Of a stretch of 24,574 bases of DNA, positions 22,437 to 24,574 are shown piece by piece. Location of the stretch: NCBI GenBank assembly GCA_946478645.1, contig CAMLCW010000027.1, forward strand, positions 1 to 24,574, given 5' to 3'. Origin of the DNA: an uncultured Variovorax sp. GTDB taxonomy: Bacteria > Pseudomonadota > Gammaproteobacteria > Burkholderiales > Burkholderiaceae. Within the stretch, counting starts at the first letter, position 1. The number at the start of each line of letters is the position of its first letter. Under the pieces are notes generated by a model. The model did not search any database, was not told the origin of the DNA, and saw nothing but the letters and a program-made list of their open reading frames with translations. The position numbers and the translations under genes are program-made.

Positions 22437-22476
22437 ATCACAATCGGCGCCTGCACGCACACAGGAATCCTCCGCA

Positions 22477-23367
22477 ATGAATGACAAGATGAAGAAGGCC
22501 ATCGGCATGGTCGGCATCGGCCTCATGGGCCACGGCATCGCCAGCAACCTCGTGAAGCACGGCCATGCGCTCACCGTGCTCGAGCATCCGGGCAACCAGC
22601 CGCTCGATGCGCTCAAGGCCGCGGGCGCGAAGAGTGTGGCGAGCGCCGTCGAACTCGCGCGCGGCGCCGAGGTGCTGATCGTCTGCGTCACCGGCTCGCC
22701 GCAGGTCGAGGCGGTGGTGCTCGGCGAGGGCGGCCTGCTGCAGGGCCTGAAGCCCGGCACCGTCGTGATCGACTGTTCCACCGCCATCCCGGGCTCGACC
22801 GAGCGCGTGGCCGAAGCGGTGCAGCGCGCGGGCGGGCGTTTTCTCGATGCGCCGATGACGCGCACCCCCAAGGAGGCTGCCGAGGGTCGGCTGAACCTGC
22901 TCGTCGGCGGCGACGCCGCGTTGCTCGACGAATGCCGCCCGATCCTCTCGTGCTTTGCCGAGAACATCGTGCACACCGGCGCCGTGGGCACCGGCCATGG
23001 CATGAAGCTGCTGCACAACTACGTGTCGCTCGGCGCCGTGGCGCTGATCGCCGAAGCGGCCGCCTGCGCGCGACGCGCGGGTGTCGACCCGGACGTGTTC
23101 GTCGACGTGCTCGCCAAGGGCGGCGGTGGCGGCGTGGCGCTCGAGCGGCTGCGCGGCTTCATCACGGCGGGCGACCCGAGCGGGCTCAAGTTCGCGATGA
23201 GCAATGCGCAGAAGGACCTGGGCTACTACACCGAGATGGCGGGCGGCGCCCACGCGGCGCGCGCCATCGCCGATGCGGTGCTCGGCACCTACGCGGGTGC
23301 GGTCGAGCAAGGCGGGGCGCAGCGCTACGTGCCGGAGCTGGTGGCGCTGCTCGCGCAGAAAACCTAG
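22477..23367 (+). CDS. Beta-hydroxyacid dehydrogenase (HIBADH/GarR family)
   Basis: A 296-residue NAD(P)-dependent dehydrogenase. The nucleotide motif is MVGIGLMGHGIASNL (GIGLMG 13-18) and the catalytic lysine is Lys177 in GHGMKLLHNY. The substrate motif, usually DAPVSGG, here reads DAPMTRTPKEAAEGRL (125-139), with an arginine replacing the glycine pair. The sulfolactaldehyde reductase branch (YihU) has a comparable G-R-T version. The substrate is likely a short hydroxy acid with an extra anionic group, but is not assignable. AGGAAT precedes ATG 22477. It follows ptxS by 40 bases and may be the last gene of the kgu run. Its TAG stop overlaps the stop of the convergent gene. Confidence 0.88.
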   Translation: MNDKMKKAIGMVGIGLMGHGIASNLVKHGHALTVLEHPGNQPLDALKAAGAKSVASAVELARGAEVLIVCVTGSPQVEAVVLGEGGLLQGLKPGTVVIDCSTAIPGSTERVAEAVQRAGGRFLDAPMTRTPKEAAEGRLNLLVGGDAALLDECRPILSCFAENIVHTGAVGTGHGMKLLHNYVSLGAVALIAEAAACARRAGVDPDVFVDVLAKGGGGGVALERLRGFITAGDPSGLKFAMSNAQKDLGYYTEMAGGAHAARAIADAVLGTYAGAVEQGGAQRYVPELVALLAQKT

Positions 23368-24356
23368 TTCGCGCGCGGCAGCTTGGCCGCCTTGAGCGCT
23401 GCGCCCATCACCTCGCGGCCTTCCACCAGCTTCGTGCGGTAGTCGGCGCCCGAGAGCGCGACCGGGTCGACGCCCGCGGCTTCGAACGCGCGCATGACCT
23501 GGGCGCTCGACGTGGCCGTCATCGCCACCGCTTCCATCTTGCTGCGGATCGCCTTGGGCGCGCCCTTGGGATAGGCCAGGCCGATCCAGGAATCGATCTC
23601 GACGTCGTAGCCCTGTTCCTTGAGCGTGGGCACCTCGGGCAGTTCCTTCCAGCGCATCGGGCTGGCGCTCGCAAGGAAGCGCATCTTGCCGGCCTTCACG
23701 TGCGGCAGGATGTCCGACGGGTTCTGCACGATCACGTCGACCTGCCCGCCGAGCAGCGCGGCGACCGTTTCGGCACCCGACTTGTAGTTCACCTCCTCGA
23801 ACTTGCCGCCGGTCTTGCGGCCGAGTTCGTGCATGGCGACGTTGTTGGGCGCCGACGGCGCGCCGAAGAAGATGCCCTTGCCCTGCCTGGAGGCCGTCAC
23901 GAGGTCGGCCATGGTCTGGTAGGACGAATCGGCGCGCACCGCCACGCCGTAGCGATAGCGCGCGACGCCCGCGATGAAGTCGAAGTCGTCCACCGTGTAG
24001 TCGACCTTGATCAGGTGCGGCGTGATCGCGATCGTCGAGAAGGTCACCACGCCGAGCGTGTAGCCGTCGGCCTTCTGCCGCGCGAGGTTCGAGACCCCGA
24101 GCGTGCCCTGCGCGCCGGCGCGGTTCTGGATGACGATGGGCTTCTTGAGGATGAGCTCCATCGTGTTGCCGAGCGCGCGCGCGGCCACGTCGGTGTTGCC
24201 GCCGGCGCCGTAGTTGACGATCAGCGCGAGGTCGCGCGTGGGAAAGCTCTCCGCGCTTTCCGCGAAGGCGGCGCAGGGTGCGCCGGCCACGAGGAGTGCC
24301 GCGGCGCAGCGCGAGAGGAATGTGCGTTTGCCGAGATGGCGCGTGTGGTGTGTCAT
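23364..24356 (-). CDS. Bug-family (tripartite tricarboxylate) extracytoplasmic binding protein
   Basis: A 330-residue TctC/Bug-type binding protein. A signal peptide ends near CAAFAESAESFPTRD. The first domain carries LIVNYGAGGNTDVAARALG (the P-P/G-G-x-x-D-x-x-A-R ligand loop) and PIVIQNRAGAQGTLG; later come GQVDVIVQNPSDILPHVKAGKMRFLASAS and LPEVPTLKEQGYDVE, all family hallmarks. Bug proteins are greatly expanded in Burkholderiales and mostly lack linked TctAB membrane subunits, as here. It lies downstream of an SDR gene on the same strand and may bind a carboxylate handled by it. Start ATG 24356; the stop shares CTAG with the convergent gene. Confidence 0.92.
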   Translation of the reverse strand: MTHHTRHLGKRTFLSRCAAALLVAGAPCAAFAESAESFPTRDLALIVNYGAGGNTDVAARALGNTMELILKKPIVIQNRAGAQGTLGVSNLARQKADGYTLGVVTFSTIAITPHLIKVDYTVDDFDFIAGVARYRYGVAVRADSSYQTMADLVTASRQGKGIFFGAPSAPNNVAMHELGRKTGGKFEEVNYKSGAETVAALLGGQVDVIVQNPSDILPHVKAGKMRFLASASPMRWKELPEVPTLKEQGYDVEIDSWIGLAYPKGAPKAIRSKMEAVAMTATSSAQVMRAFEAAGVDPVALSGADYRTKLVEGREVMGAALKAAKLPRAN

Positions 24357-24397
24357 GGATCTTGCCTGGGTTGTGGCGTTGCTGTGCGAGACCGGGC

Positions 24398-24574
24398 TCA
24401 GCTCATGAAGAAGCCGCCGTTGACGTCGATGACCGCGCCATTGGTGAAGCCGGCCGCCTCGCTGCAGAGATAGCGGATCGCCGCGCCCACTTCGGACGGC
24501 TCGCCGATGCGCTGGACCGGGATCTGCTGCGCATAGCGGCGGTTGACTTCTTCGCCGGCCTGCAGCGCCATCTG
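24398..24574 (-). CDS. SDR-family oxidoreductase, C-terminal end (5' part outside window)
   Basis: The last 58 residues of a classical short-chain dehydrogenase/reductase. The visible segment IPVQRIGEPSEVGAAIRYL is the family's R-x-G-x-P-x-E-V-A motif, and FTNGAVIDVNGGFFMS is the standard C-terminal G-x-x-x-x-V-D-G-G region. The catalytic site lies outside the window. It is upstream of the Bug-protein gene with a 41-base gap, probably in one operon. The substrate is unknown. Confidence 0.9.
   Translation of the reverse strand, partial: QMALQAGEEVNRRYAQQIPVQRIGEPSEVGAAIRYLCSEAAGFTNGAVIDVNGGFFMS

Noticed and set aside
1..24574. CRISPR array, tRNA, rRNA, insertion sequence or phage genes
   Set aside because: No regularly spaced direct repeats, cloverleaf-type sequences, transposase or phage motifs were seen on either strand.

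Overview
The window is very GC-rich, densely coded DNA with a Burkholderiales character, most like Variovorax or a related Comamonadaceae. The reasons are a Burkholderiales-type 16-strand porin, a Bug-type (tripartite tricarboxylate family) binding protein, many stand-alone amino-acid-type ABC transporters, and IclR, GntR and LacI regulators each sitting beside small catabolic operons. No RNA genes, insertion sequences, prophage or CRISPR were seen. The genus is an inference from style, not from a marker gene.

Layout. (1) 1-2854, plus strand: the end of an SDR gene, a DsbA-fold HCCA-isomerase-like protein, a nitronate monooxygenase-like flavoprotein and an IclR regulator, in one tightly packed run. 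(2) 2869-5461, minus strand: an outer-membrane porin with its own terminator, preceded by a lipoprotein metallo-beta-lactamase-fold hydrolase. (3) 5693-11280, minus strand: a six-gene catabolic operon with a three-subunit FAD/[2Fe-2S] amino-acid dehydrogenase of the HcnABC/opine-oxidase type, a DapA-superfamily lyase, a D-hydantoinase/dihydropyrimidinase and an FmdB-type zinc ribbon. It is divergent from a complete amino-acid-type ABC transporter (11504-14413, plus strand), and a GntR/FCD regulator (14439-15224, minus strand) follows. Overlapping divergent promoters near 11368-11401 carry a TTGTATACA core that resembles a site in front of the GntR gene. (4) 15350-23367, plus strand: two permeases, a binding protein and an ATPase of the polar-amino-acid ABC family, followed by kguE, kguK, kguD, ptxS and a beta-hydroxyacid dehydrogenase. 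A perfect TGAAACCGGTTTCA palindrome, the published PtxS operator, lies in the promoter of this run. (5) 23364-24574, minus strand: a Bug-type binding protein and the end of another SDR.

The most interesting reading is region 4. It looks like a 2-ketogluconate (or related sugar-acid) utilisation operon in which the usual MFS permease KguT is replaced by an ABC transporter of the family normally annotated for polar amino acids. The binding protein keeps the arginine that grips a carboxylate, but at the position of the aspartate that grips the alpha-amino group it has serine. That is what one would expect for a ligand that is an acid but not an amino acid. Region 3 is a second, separate uptake-plus-oxidation system for an unidentified amino-acid-like or hydantoin-like compound.

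Two copies of a large, asymmetric palindromic repeat built on a TTCTGCGACTTCTGCG-type unit lie in gaps at 5563-5685 and 17657-17760, in opposite orientations. A different C/G-rich inverted repeat fills the gap before ptxS and supplies its ribosome binding site.
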